Virus record (IMG/VR): IMGVR_UViG_3300042691_032496
Location: 1 to 40,994 of that record
DNA from: a virus
Reading direction: 5' to 3' (one strand)
DNA length: 40,994 nucleotides
The notes under the pieces were generated by a model. The model saw only the letters and a program-made list of their open reading frames with translations, had not been told where the DNA came from and searched no databases. Each line of letters starts with the position of its first letter. Position 1 is the stretch's first letter. Of this stretch, positions 33,652 through 40,994 are shown piece by piece. Made by a program: the position numbers and the translations under genes.

Positions 33652-36021
33652 TCAGCTCTCCTTTCTTATACTCCTATCATAATGTTCGTACCTATCATGT
33701 TCAGTAGGTGTAAGTAAAAGAATACCTGGATATAATTTACCTTTTTTAGTTTCTTGAAACATGTGACTCATCCATGTTTGTTCAAATGGGTGAGCCCATT
33801 TTGTTTCTAAAAACATTTTTTTATTTCCTTCTCTTGTCACAATTTGAGGCCAATTACAATAAAACACATCACCATCTGCATATGGTAACCCTTTATGGGT
33901 TTTAATCGTATTATATTTTGTTCTTGGGGCTTTTGGGTCTAATCCTTGTTCAGGTAGTTTTTTATTATTTGGAAAATATTCTTCTCTAACAACTTGTGGA
34001 ACATTATACCATGACCATTGTGTTGAGTTATCTCCAAAAAACTCCGAAAAATTAAGTTTTAAAAAGTCAAAATTTTCTTTTTCAACTATCTCAACGATTT
34101 TGTTATATAAATTTTCAATGTATCTATTAAATCCATTTCTACAAACTTCACCTTTTTTTGGATAAAAAAACATATCATCCTCAAAAAAGAAATACCCATC
34201 TAAGTCTGTTAAATTAAAGTGTTCAGCAATGAACTGTCGTCCGCCACAAATTCCTAAATTTTCATTTTTCCAAATTATTTCAAACCCGTGTTCTTTACAT
34301 ATTTTAATATATTCCTCATCCGTAGACCTATCGGTCGAATTGTTTAATAAATATTTTTTAGGTTCATTTAAAAAATTAATATCGTAATCAATAAAGGATT
34401 GAATGAGAGTTTTTAATTGATTTGGACTATTAAATCCAATAACATATAAACCAATATTTTTTAAATTACAGTTATCTAATGTTTGTTTTTTTTCACTTTT
34501 AATATTCAATGTTTTATTTTTAAGATTTTCAAAAAATAACCATACTAATCCATTTGGTTCAATTTCACTATAATCAAATAATTCAGGGTATTTATAAATC
34601 ATTATTGTAAAAATACTTTCTTCGGTACCCATATATCCATCAGATAATGTTTGATTCAGTAATTGATAGTATAAATTGTTTATTTCAGAAATTGTTTGTT
34701 TTGGGCCTCCAAAAAATCCTCCTCTGGCAACTTTATTAACTTTTTGTTCAGATATTTCACATAACTTATTATATTCAAATCCATGTATTTCAGAATTTGT
34801 TTCATATGGAAAAGTTAAAAATGTAAATTTCTTTATTAGTTTTGGTAGATTATTGATTACTTTATCATGTGTAAAATATCCTAAATTAACAGTATTAGTT
34901 AATCCCGCATCAATCCAAAAAATATACTCAGAATTAAATCTATCTAAAATTTTCGCATCATGTAACAAAAAAATCTTACTCATTACAATTGGGTTATACA
35001 TTTCCAATTTAGATTGTGTTGATTCTTGTAACCAACTAACCTGTCCATACCACTCTTTATTAGTTCTTATTTTTTGTATTTTATCATAAAACTCATTATT
35101 TTTAAACCAATTTAAATCTCTATAAATAAATTGAGTATTATAAGATTTTCTTCTTTCCCATACAAAACTTTCTAATTCAGAATCTCCAAATATTATAATG
35201 TTATTGTCTATTTTAAGTAATTCTTCAAATTTTTTCAAATAGTGTCCTTCATACGACCTTGACCATCCCTCAGTTAATTCATTTCGACCCAAATTCCATA
35301 AACCTGTTACTAAAGTAACGTTAGATTCAGAATCATAATTAACTGTGTTTATAGTATTTTTAATTTCATCATAGAAATATTTAGGCAACCCTATAATATC
35401 CTGACCTGAAATTTCATAAACATAATCATTATTATTAAAAATATTAATAATTTGTTTTTGTTCGTCATCAGTCAAATTAATCCATTCTAATCTAATAACT
35501 TTTGGGGTATATTTTTTTAAATCTATTTGTTTAAAAATATTAAAATCATGACCTTCGGCGTCTATTTTAAGAATTTCAAAATTATTAATTCTGTGTTTAT
35601 TAATTAGAGTTTCAAATGTTATGCATGGAACTTTAATTAGTTTACCATATTTTTCAACAGTGGGTCTATCAAACTCACTACCTAAACCATTTTTAGGGGG
35701 ATAAACCGCACTCATACCATAAAAACAACTATGTACTAATCCACTATCTATAATTTCTTTGTCAATAGTCATCATTTCTATAACACCGTTATAATCAGAA
35801 ATTGCACTATTTTCAAACATTGCTTTATTTTTTATGTTGGATTGTAACCTTTCAAAAAGGTAAGGTACTGGTTCAACGTATAATACATTAAAGTTATACA
35901 TATTGGTGTATCCTATCATTTCGTCAAACATTACCCCATCCATAGAGCCTATGTTCAATGCTATAATATCTGGCTGTTTTTTTCCTAAAAAATGCAACGC
36001 TTTATCAAAAAAATTCTCCAT
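33652..36021 (-). CDS. Three-domain FkbM methyltransferase / HtrL-type / GT2-like glycosyltransferase
   Basis: This is a 789-residue fusion. Residues ~1-215 are an FkbM-type SAM methyltransferase: ALNIGSMDG (21-29), YVEP (48-51) and LKIDAEGHD (151-159). Residues ~235-500 resemble the HtrL/YibB glycosyltransferase family: VTLVTGLWNLGRNE, NIIIFGDSE, YIFWIDAG (366-373) and GGFFGGP. Residues ~520-789 form a GT-A fold like family 2: IGLYVIGFNSPNQLKTLIQS, GICGGRQFIA, and FFFEDDMFF with the acidic DxD-like site at 614-616. It is predicted to add and O-methylate sugars on a glycan. It is the last gene of the cassette and lies next to the fibre pair, which suggests the fibre as a target. Host surface polysaccharide is an alternative target. 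Confidence 0.8.
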   Translation of the reverse strand: MENFFDKALHFLGKKQPDIIALNIGSMDGVMFDEMIGYTNMYNFNVLYVEPVPYLFERLQSNIKNKAMFENSAISDYNGVIEMMTIDKEIIDSGLVHSCFYGMSAVYPPKNGLGSEFDRPTVEKYGKLIKVPCITFETLINKHRINNFEILKIDAEGHDFNIFKQIDLKKYTPKVIRLEWINLTDDEQKQIINIFNNNDYVYEISGQDIIGLPKYFYDEIKNTINTVNYDSESNVTLVTGLWNLGRNELTEGWSRSYEGHYLKKFEELLKIDNNIIIFGDSELESFVWERRKSYNTQFIYRDLNWFKNNEFYDKIQKIRTNKEWYGQVSWLQESTQSKLEMYNPIVMSKIFLLHDAKILDRFNSEYIFWIDAGLTNTVNLGYFTHDKVINNLPKLIKKFTFLTFPYETNSEIHGFEYNKLCEISEQKVNKVARGGFFGGPKQTISEINNLYYQLLNQTLSDGYMGTEESIFTIMIYKYPELFDYSEIEPNGLVWLFFENLKNKTLNIKSEKKQTLDNCNLKNIGLYVIGFNSPNQLKTLIQSFIDYDINFLNEPKKYLLNNSTDRSTDEEYIKICKEHGFEIIWKNENLGICGGRQFIAEHFNLTDLDGYFFFEDDMFFYPKKGEVCRNGFNRYIENLYNKIVEIVEKENFDFLKLNFSEFFGDNSTQWSWYNVPQVVREEYFPNNKKLPEQGLDPKAPRTKYNTIKTHKGLPYADGDVFYCNWPQIVTREGNKKMFLETKWAHPFEQTWMSHMFQETKKGKLYPGILLLTPTEHDRYEHYDRSIRKES

Positions 36022-36029
36022 AATTTTAT

Positions 36030-37805
36030 TTATTTTTTTATAATAATTGATGTAACACTTTCATCAAAATTTGGTGTTCTTGTCCAAATATCAATTGATG
36101 ATATATTGCTTTTAATGTATTCTTTATCCTCGTCGTTAATATAATTAGAGATTAATTCTCCGGTGTCATTTAGTTTGTTTAACATGTCTAATGTACTAAT
36201 TAAGTCTTCACCACTTTTAAATCTATCAATATTTGATGTGTGTAAATCTTCGATTATGTACGCACCTCCACTATTAAGTGATTTAAATAACACTCCAAAT
36301 GAAGTTTGTTGTTGTTTCATAGTGTGTCCCCCATCATCAATTATTATATCAAAATTACCACCATTTAATTTAATAAAATTTAATAAATCTTCTTCTTTTT
36401 CTTGATTATAAACATATGTTATAATTTTTTCAGAATTTAAATGACTAGTATCGGCAATATCAATACCGTATATTTTTGATTTTTTAAAATATTCAGATAA
36501 CATTTTTAAACTATCTCCTTGGTAGATTCCAATCTCTAATATTTTTTTTGAATCTTTCATTTTTAAAAATAAAGGTTCATAAATTACCATATAACCATGG
36601 TTATATTTATCTGTATTAAATTTTATCATATCATTATTAATTAACGTTGGGGTAATCAATTTGTTAAACTCAGAAGGTTCATAAAACTTAGGTTGTTTTT
36701 CTAACATGGTAGGATGATTACACCCTGTATCAGGGACACTCGAAGCATATCTTAAAACTGGAAAGGATGTTACTCCTTGATTTATGTCCCATAATTCTCT
36801 AGTTTCATATAAATGATTTTCTTTTTCATATGGTACAATATACATAGGAATTTTATTATTTCTAAAATATCTAGAAATTAAAACGTCATCCGAAAATGTT
36901 TTTCCTAAATAATCAGTAAAAAAATCATTTTTAAATAATTTTTTCTTGTATGATACTGATTTATAATGTTGTAATCCGTGAGTTTCCCTAATTTCAGTAA
37001 CACATAAAACCCAACTATCTCGAATATCATTATCATATAATGGTTTTTCAGAACCCCTACCATCATACCCAATTGCACTGTCAATTAATTTTGATTGATA
37101 TTTTTTATGTTCACTAACCATTTCACAATGATATACCAAGTCGTCATCAACCACTAATATAATTGTATCTTCGTTTTTAATTCTTTTTAATGTTGGTACA
37201 AATTTAGTTGGGGGTCCTAAATCCTCTACTCTAAAAATTTTTAAATTAGGATATTTGAGTTTATATTCATGTATCCAATTTGGGATAACATAAGGTTGTT
37301 TAGTAACATTATAAATGTCAGGTATGTTAAAATGAACTTCGTAATCATCATCCTCTTGTTCACATAATGATGATATTACTAATTTTAAACCATCTTCTTT
37401 TTCACTTTGTAACCTTTCAGGTACTGTAGTTAAACTAATTATTAAAGATTTTTCCTTTTCACTTCCATGATTCATTTTATATTCAACAAATCCCTCTTTA
37501 AACTTAGAGTTAATTTCATTTTTAATACCGACTCTTATATTATTGAAATCTCTAATTTTTAAAGCCCTTCTACCAATTTCTTCTAAACCTAAAATTGCTT
37601 CATTTCCTTTTCTAATATCAGATTCTAAATTCCAAATATCCCCATTAACCCCATATAATCTTTCAATATATGTTTCTAATTTTTCATAATTAGACATTTC
37701 TAATAATAATTCGTTAATTTCTTGTGAAAGGTCTAATTCTAATCTTTCACTTTTTAGTTTACATATTGTGTATCTGTCGACAATTTCTCCTATTGATGTT
37801 TTCAT
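36030..37805 (-). CDS. Glycosyltransferase fused to class I SAM methyltransferase
   Basis: This is a 591-residue, three-part protein. Residues ~1-105 are a helical domain (MKTSIGEIVDRYTICKLKSE, VNGDIWNLESDIRKGNE) of the kind found in small sugar-pathway proteins of unknown function. Residues ~118-390 are a GT-A-like transferase: SLIISLTTVPERLQ, then ILVVDDDLVYH with the acidic site at 220-222, then FSDDVLISRYF. Residues ~410-591 are a methyltransferase: YNHGYMVIYEPLF, KKILEIGIYQGDSLKML, SKIYGIDIAD and FDIIIDDGGHTMKQQ, the last typical of macrolide/sugar O-methyltransferases related to MycE. It starts 11 nt after the upstream gene in a packed operon. Substrates are unknown. Confidence 0.75.
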   Translation of the reverse strand: MKTSIGEIVDRYTICKLKSERLELDLSQEINELLLEMSNYEKLETYIERLYGVNGDIWNLESDIRKGNEAILGLEEIGRRALKIRDFNNIRVGIKNEINSKFKEGFVEYKMNHGSEKEKSLIISLTTVPERLQSEKEDGLKLVISSLCEQEDDDYEVHFNIPDIYNVTKQPYVIPNWIHEYKLKYPNLKIFRVEDLGPPTKFVPTLKRIKNEDTIILVVDDDLVYHCEMVSEHKKYQSKLIDSAIGYDGRGSEKPLYDNDIRDSWVLCVTEIRETHGLQHYKSVSYKKKLFKNDFFTDYLGKTFSDDVLISRYFRNNKIPMYIVPYEKENHLYETRELWDINQGVTSFPVLRYASSVPDTGCNHPTMLEKQPKFYEPSEFNKLITPTLINNDMIKFNTDKYNHGYMVIYEPLFLKMKDSKKILEIGIYQGDSLKMLSEYFKKSKIYGIDIADTSHLNSEKIITYVYNQEKEEDLLNFIKLNGGNFDIIIDDGGHTMKQQQTSFGVLFKSLNSGGAYIIEDLHTSNIDRFKSGEDLISTLDMLNKLNDTGELISNYINDEDKEYIKSNISSIDIWTRTPNFDESVTSIIIKK

Positions 37806-37816
37806 ATTTTTAAAAT

Positions 37817-38689
37817 TTAATTATTTGTTACAAAAAAATCATTATAATTTTTTGTAAATGTTATTTCTTGGGTTAAATTATGAGTTGTTCCTCGATTTAA
37901 GTAAACAAAAAAGCCACTATTACCGGTATAGGTAATTACATATTTACATTTTGAATGTATCCATAATGATGCAATATAGTATTCTGACCAAGTTATTTTT
38001 TTATCGTCATCTAATGGTATTGGAGGATAAATTTCGGATGAATTACCTAATGAAGTTTCTTTAAAAAATGTAGTATCAAAAGATTGAGAAAAAACCCCTA
38101 TCACTCCATTATTTTCAGATTGTATTAAAACTTTTGGTCGGTTACCGTCAGACTCAAATAATTCTTGACATTTTCTAAAATATCCTCCTGCCGAAATATA
38201 ATTAAACCCACCCATATCTGTCCATTTATCAGAATCTCTATAAATTACTGATATTGTATTATCTAAATCAACATTATATTTTTCAATTAATTCTTGAATT
38301 TTTTCTTTAATATTATCATTAACGTTAAAATATTTTTTAAAAAATTTATTATAATATTTTGAATATTTTTCAGAATAAATTGTGTGTTGGTCATCAGGGC
38401 TAAATGGAACAGGGATTTCAAAATCATCAAAATTAATTTTTAATGATTTGTTAATGTGAAAAAAATGATGATACATATCAATATTACTATCATTTTTTAG
38501 TTTTCTTAACAAATGTTTACCATCAATTTTATTAGGCAGTTTTTTATATTTTTTATACACAACCATTAAAGATGTTAACATTAATGTAAATGTCGAAAAA
38601 AATCCGTAATCTTTAATATTTTCTCTACCTATTAAAATATTATTTTTGGTATCGTAATCGTACCCGTATAAAATGTTTTCAACAATCAT
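37817..38689 (-). CDS. Fucosyltransferase-like glycosyltransferase (tentative)
   Basis: This 290-residue protein ends with a nucleotide-sugar-binding type pattern seen in alpha-fucosyltransferases and related GT-B enzymes. ISVIYRDSDKWTDMGGF (~139-155) is followed by KVLIQSENNG and FSQSF, then by SEYYIASLWIHSKCKYVITY and TGNSGFFVYLNRG (~258-270). The Arg-rich substrate motif of classical families is not clear, so the family is uncertain. I choose ATG 38689, which forms an ATGA overlap with the upstream stop; the TTG two codons earlier is less likely. The N-terminal half is Lys/Tyr/Phe-rich and unrecognised. Confidence 0.5.
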   Translation of the reverse strand: MIVENILYGYDYDTKNNILIGRENIKDYGFFSTFTLMLTSLMVVYKKYKKLPNKIDGKHLLRKLKNDSNIDMYHHFFHINKSLKINFDDFEIPVPFSPDDQHTIYSEKYSKYYNKFFKKYFNVNDNIKEKIQELIEKYNVDLDNTISVIYRDSDKWTDMGGFNYISAGGYFRKCQELFESDGNRPKVLIQSENNGVIGVFSQSFDTTFFKETSLGNSSEIYPPIPLDDDKKITWSEYYIASLWIHSKCKYVITYTGNSGFFVYLNRGTTHNLTQEITFTKNYNDFFVTNN

Positions 38690-40395
38690 AACCAATTATT
38701 TAAATTTAACAAATTAAATGTCTTTTTAAGTTTATTATTTTGCATAATATTATTTTCATAATATTCTCTAGCATTTTTGGAAATAAAATTTAAAAATTTA
38801 TTATCATTTATAACTTCCATATATCTTTTTTCAAATAATTTATAATGTTCAACAGTACCTGTTCGATATAAACTCATATCAGATGGTCTTTCTATTGAGA
38901 TGTAATGATAATTAGGTATTAATTCGTTATAGAATTTTGACTCAAATTCAAATCTAATGATTGGGACTCCAATACCAAAACATTCGATGTCTCGATAACA
39001 AAATTCACCTCTACCATCAATTGATAATGCAATTTTGTGTTTAATAATATCTTCAAAATATAATTCGGGGATAATTGGTGTAAAATCAGTTATTAAATTT
39101 TTATCTATATGATTTAAAAATGACCTGTCATTTAATGAAGTCCCTCTAAAATAAATTTTATTTTCTGTAGGCGGTATTAGTAATCTTTTATAATAATATC
39201 TATCTAAATCAATAACTGAGGATGGGAAATAAGTCCACGGACTATATTTGTACATGAATTTACCCGTGTGCTCAAAAATAGTCTTAGTTATAAATTGAGA
39301 AACTAAAACTTTTTTTAAAAAAGGATTAGATTTTTCATTAAGAATTGCATGAGATAATGTATCAGATACTGACATTATTACAAACTCACCGTTTTCTAAA
39401 TTTTCAATAATATACTCACATTCTAATACTAAAAGTTCATCTGTTAATCCTTTATTTAATTTAATTGGACATCTTTGAATGTGAGCGTTTTCAAAAAATC
39501 TGTTTTCATCAACATTAAAGAATAATTTAAGATAGTCTGTTAAATCATCCCAAAAACGATTATAATTTCTGTAATCTTTTGTATTACTATTTGATGGATT
39601 GTGAACTCTAATTCTTGGTTTAATTGTGGGATGACTATCATTCACATATTCATTTATCGATTCAGTTATAGATTCATTTGTTTCATTAATAGTTAAATTA
39701 TTTACTTCTATTGGAGTTAAAGTAACATCCCCACCTAATAATTCAAAATCTTCACCAGTATACCCACATTCAATTAAAAATTCATTGTATATTTTTTTTG
39801 CATCTTCACTATCCATAGTATTGTGATAGTTATGTTCAAAACAAATGAATGGTTTTATTTCTAATTTTTTAATAAAATTTTTAAGAGAACTAAGAATGTA
39901 ATAATCAAATGTTTCAGTGTCAATTTTAATAAAATTAAAATCTGAAAAAAAACTAAATCTTTCATTTAATAATCCATATATATCCCTCATTTGAGTTGGG
40001 GTTCCCCCGTTACTTGAAATTTGACCCAATCCTAAATTGATTCCATCTAATGTATCTTTATTTAAAAAATATTCAATCGTATCTTCGCTAAAATAAATTA
40101 ATTTATCCTCATTAGATATTGCGTAGTTAAAAATTTCAACACCCTGGACTTCCTTAAATTTATTTTTTAAATAATCTGATAATATTTTAGAACCCTCAAA
40201 CATTACACAATTTTCAATATTGAAATGATTTGATAGAATATCATAATATTTACCGACATTTGCCCCAATATCAATATATTTTAAATTTTTAACCCCTTTT
40301 TTATTAAAATAGTTTATAACAATTGACGATTCATGATTTACATGTGACCCGCAAATATTATCATCCCAATATTTAATTATTTCATTTTTAATCAT
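38686..40395 (-). CDS. FkbM-like methyltransferase fused to a CAP10/exostosin-like glycosyltransferase
   Basis: This is a 569-residue fusion. Residues ~30-235 are a FkbM-type methyltransferase: KYIDIGANVGKYYDIL (39-54), VMFEGSK, and FNFIKIDTETFDYYILSS. Here IDTETFD takes the place of the usual IDxEGxE, so the active site is altered. A Thr/Asn/Glu-rich linker (~225-265) follows. Residues ~270-569 resemble CAP10/GT90- or exostosin-type transferases: NKIYFRGTSLNDRSFL, HKIALSIDGRGEFCYRDIEC, and FGIGVPIIRFEFESKFYNEL, the nucleotide-sugar region. The final ATGA couples it to the next gene. It is probably involved in O-methylation and sugar transfer on the same glycan as its neighbours. Confidence 0.65.
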   Translation of the reverse strand: MIKNEIIKYWDDNICGSHVNHESSIVINYFNKKGVKNLKYIDIGANVGKYYDILSNHFNIENCVMFEGSKILSDYLKNKFKEVQGVEIFNYAISNEDKLIYFSEDTIEYFLNKDTLDGINLGLGQISSNGGTPTQMRDIYGLLNERFSFFSDFNFIKIDTETFDYYILSSLKNFIKKLEIKPFICFEHNYHNTMDSEDAKKIYNEFLIECGYTGEDFELLGGDVTLTPIEVNNLTINETNESITESINEYVNDSHPTIKPRIRVHNPSNSNTKDYRNYNRFWDDLTDYLKLFFNVDENRFFENAHIQRCPIKLNKGLTDELLVLECEYIIENLENGEFVIMSVSDTLSHAILNEKSNPFLKKVLVSQFITKTIFEHTGKFMYKYSPWTYFPSSVIDLDRYYYKRLLIPPTENKIYFRGTSLNDRSFLNHIDKNLITDFTPIIPELYFEDIIKHKIALSIDGRGEFCYRDIECFGIGVPIIRFEFESKFYNELIPNYHYISIERPSDMSLYRTGTVEHYKLFEKRYMEVINDNKFLNFISKNAREYYENNIMQNNKLKKTFNLLNLNNWL

Positions 40396-40411
40396 ATTAT
40401 TTTTTTTAATT

Positions 40412-40994
40412 TTATAAATTACCTGTCATTCTTTGCCCCCATCCCTTTGATTCTGAATGTGGCCAAACTACCCAATATTTTGGTTTTTTAGTGGTTTGGA
40501 AATCTCTCCAAACCTTACAATATCCATCAGGGTCATTTTTCATTCTTAGAATTTCATTTTTATCCGCGTCTTTTCTATAAATTGTCTCATCATTTTCATC
40601 ATGGAATGCAACCGCCCAAAAATCATAATCGTTTTCAGGAACTTGTGAATATCCTACATCAATACAGTGTTTAAATATTGACGCAAATGAATCCATCCAT
40701 TCTTCTTCTGACGAGTAATTATATGTGTTTGGTGGATATTTTTTATCTAATGTTTCTTGTTGAACCGCTCTTTTAGAAAATAATAAACCCGAGTATCTTT
40801 CATAATCACGAAGTGTCCTTACTTTACCAAAACCATATTTCCCATGGTTCATTGGGGGTTCGTCATCCATTCCAAATAAAGCCCTATTTTTCTTATGACA
40901 AAGATTATTTCTGTCAACCCACTGTTTATCATCATCCCACTGTTTAGTTCTTCCTTTACGGGTATATTCGTGCCAAATAAGAACTTTATGAGGG
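40412..40994 (-). CDS. Unknown protein, 5' end beyond the window
   Basis: The reading frame is open from the window edge to the stop at 40412, giving at least 193 residues. An internal Met (40870) is preceded in frame by 41 more codons of the same character, including LIWHEYTRKGRTKQWDDDKQ and CHKKNRALFG, so the true start lies outside. The C-terminal part is Trp/Tyr/Asp-rich (FWAVAFHDENDET, KPKYWVVWPHSES) and highly polar, with no membrane segment. I recognise no family. Its position 16 nt before the first transferase gene suggests membership of the sugar cassette. Confidence 0.6.
   Translation of the reverse strand, partial: PHKVLIWHEYTRKGRTKQWDDDKQWVDRNNLCHKKNRALFGMDDEPPMNHGKYGFGKVRTLRDYERYSGLLFSKRAVQQETLDKKYPPNTYNYSSEEEWMDSFASIFKHCIDVGYSQVPENDYDFWAVAFHDENDETIYRKDADKNEILRMKNDPDGYCKVWRDFQTTKKPKYWVVWPHSESKGWGQRMTGNL

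Noticed and set aside
34676-35089. 137-codon plus-strand ORF opposite the three-domain transferase
   Set aside because: The minus-strand frame has clear methyltransferase and glycosyltransferase motifs; the plus frame has no recognisable domain.
1-40994. tRNA genes, rRNA genes, insertion sequences, integrase or attachment sites
   Set aside because: No cloverleaf-like sequence, transposase or integrase frame, or flanking duplications were seen by eye; a covariance-model scan was not possible.

Overview
The window looks like part of the late (virion) region of a large, AT-rich, T4-like contractile-tailed phage, probably infecting a Bacteroidota host. The phage assignment rests on recognisable tail sheath, tail tube, tape measure, gp26-like chaperone, LysM-like baseplate protein, neck/sheath-stabiliser genes and a family B DNA polymerase. 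Three of the neck and tail genes follow one another in T4 order (gp14-, gp15- and gp18/gp19-like), with a gp13-like gene close by on the other strand. The host inference rests on three things: almost no Shine-Dalgarno sequences, A/T-rich leaders, and a TTTG-N20-TAnnTTTG promoter at the left edge, which is the Bacteroidota primary-sigma consensus. No capsid, terminase, tRNA or CRISPR sequence is visible here.

Layout. 53-941 (minus): two small unknown genes. 979-12333 (minus): a three-gene baseplate operon with two giant proteins (2081 and 1597 aa) and a 107 aa LysM-like protein. 12369-16076 (minus): tape measure, a gp26-like chaperone, a short out-of-frame chaperone ORF with no AUG, and tail tube. 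16198-17031 (minus): a HAD-like phosphatase lying between tube and sheath. 17100-20372 (minus): tail sheath. 20495-20644 (plus): a 49-residue ribbon-helix-helix-like protein. 20641-22214 (minus): gp15-like and gp14-like proteins. 22268-26225 (plus): SNF2-type helicase, Mn-type superoxide dismutase, gp13-like neck protein and a small beta-rich protein. 26226-29021 (minus): DNA polymerase with its own consensus promoter. 29114-33624 (minus): a 117 aa protein and a 1385 aa Thr/Pro-rich fibre-like protein sharing an N-terminal domain. 33652-40994 (minus): a tightly packed cassette of multidomain methyltransferase/glycosyltransferase genes, ending in a gene cut by the window edge.

How it fits together. 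Most of the window builds the tail and neck. The sheath and tube genes each have a hairpin-plus-U-tract terminator. Ten transcription units, nearly all structural, carry a TATTTATN octamer 3-35 nt before the start codon. It is absent before the helicase, the polymerase and the sugar cassette, so it is a candidate late promoter element. The fibre-like protein and the adjacent sugar/methyl-transfer genes suggest a phage-encoded system for decorating a mucin-like surface protein. The SOD and the HAD protein carry short leaders resembling T4 capsid-targeting/prohead-protease sites, so they may be packaged in the virion. These last three ideas are inferences.
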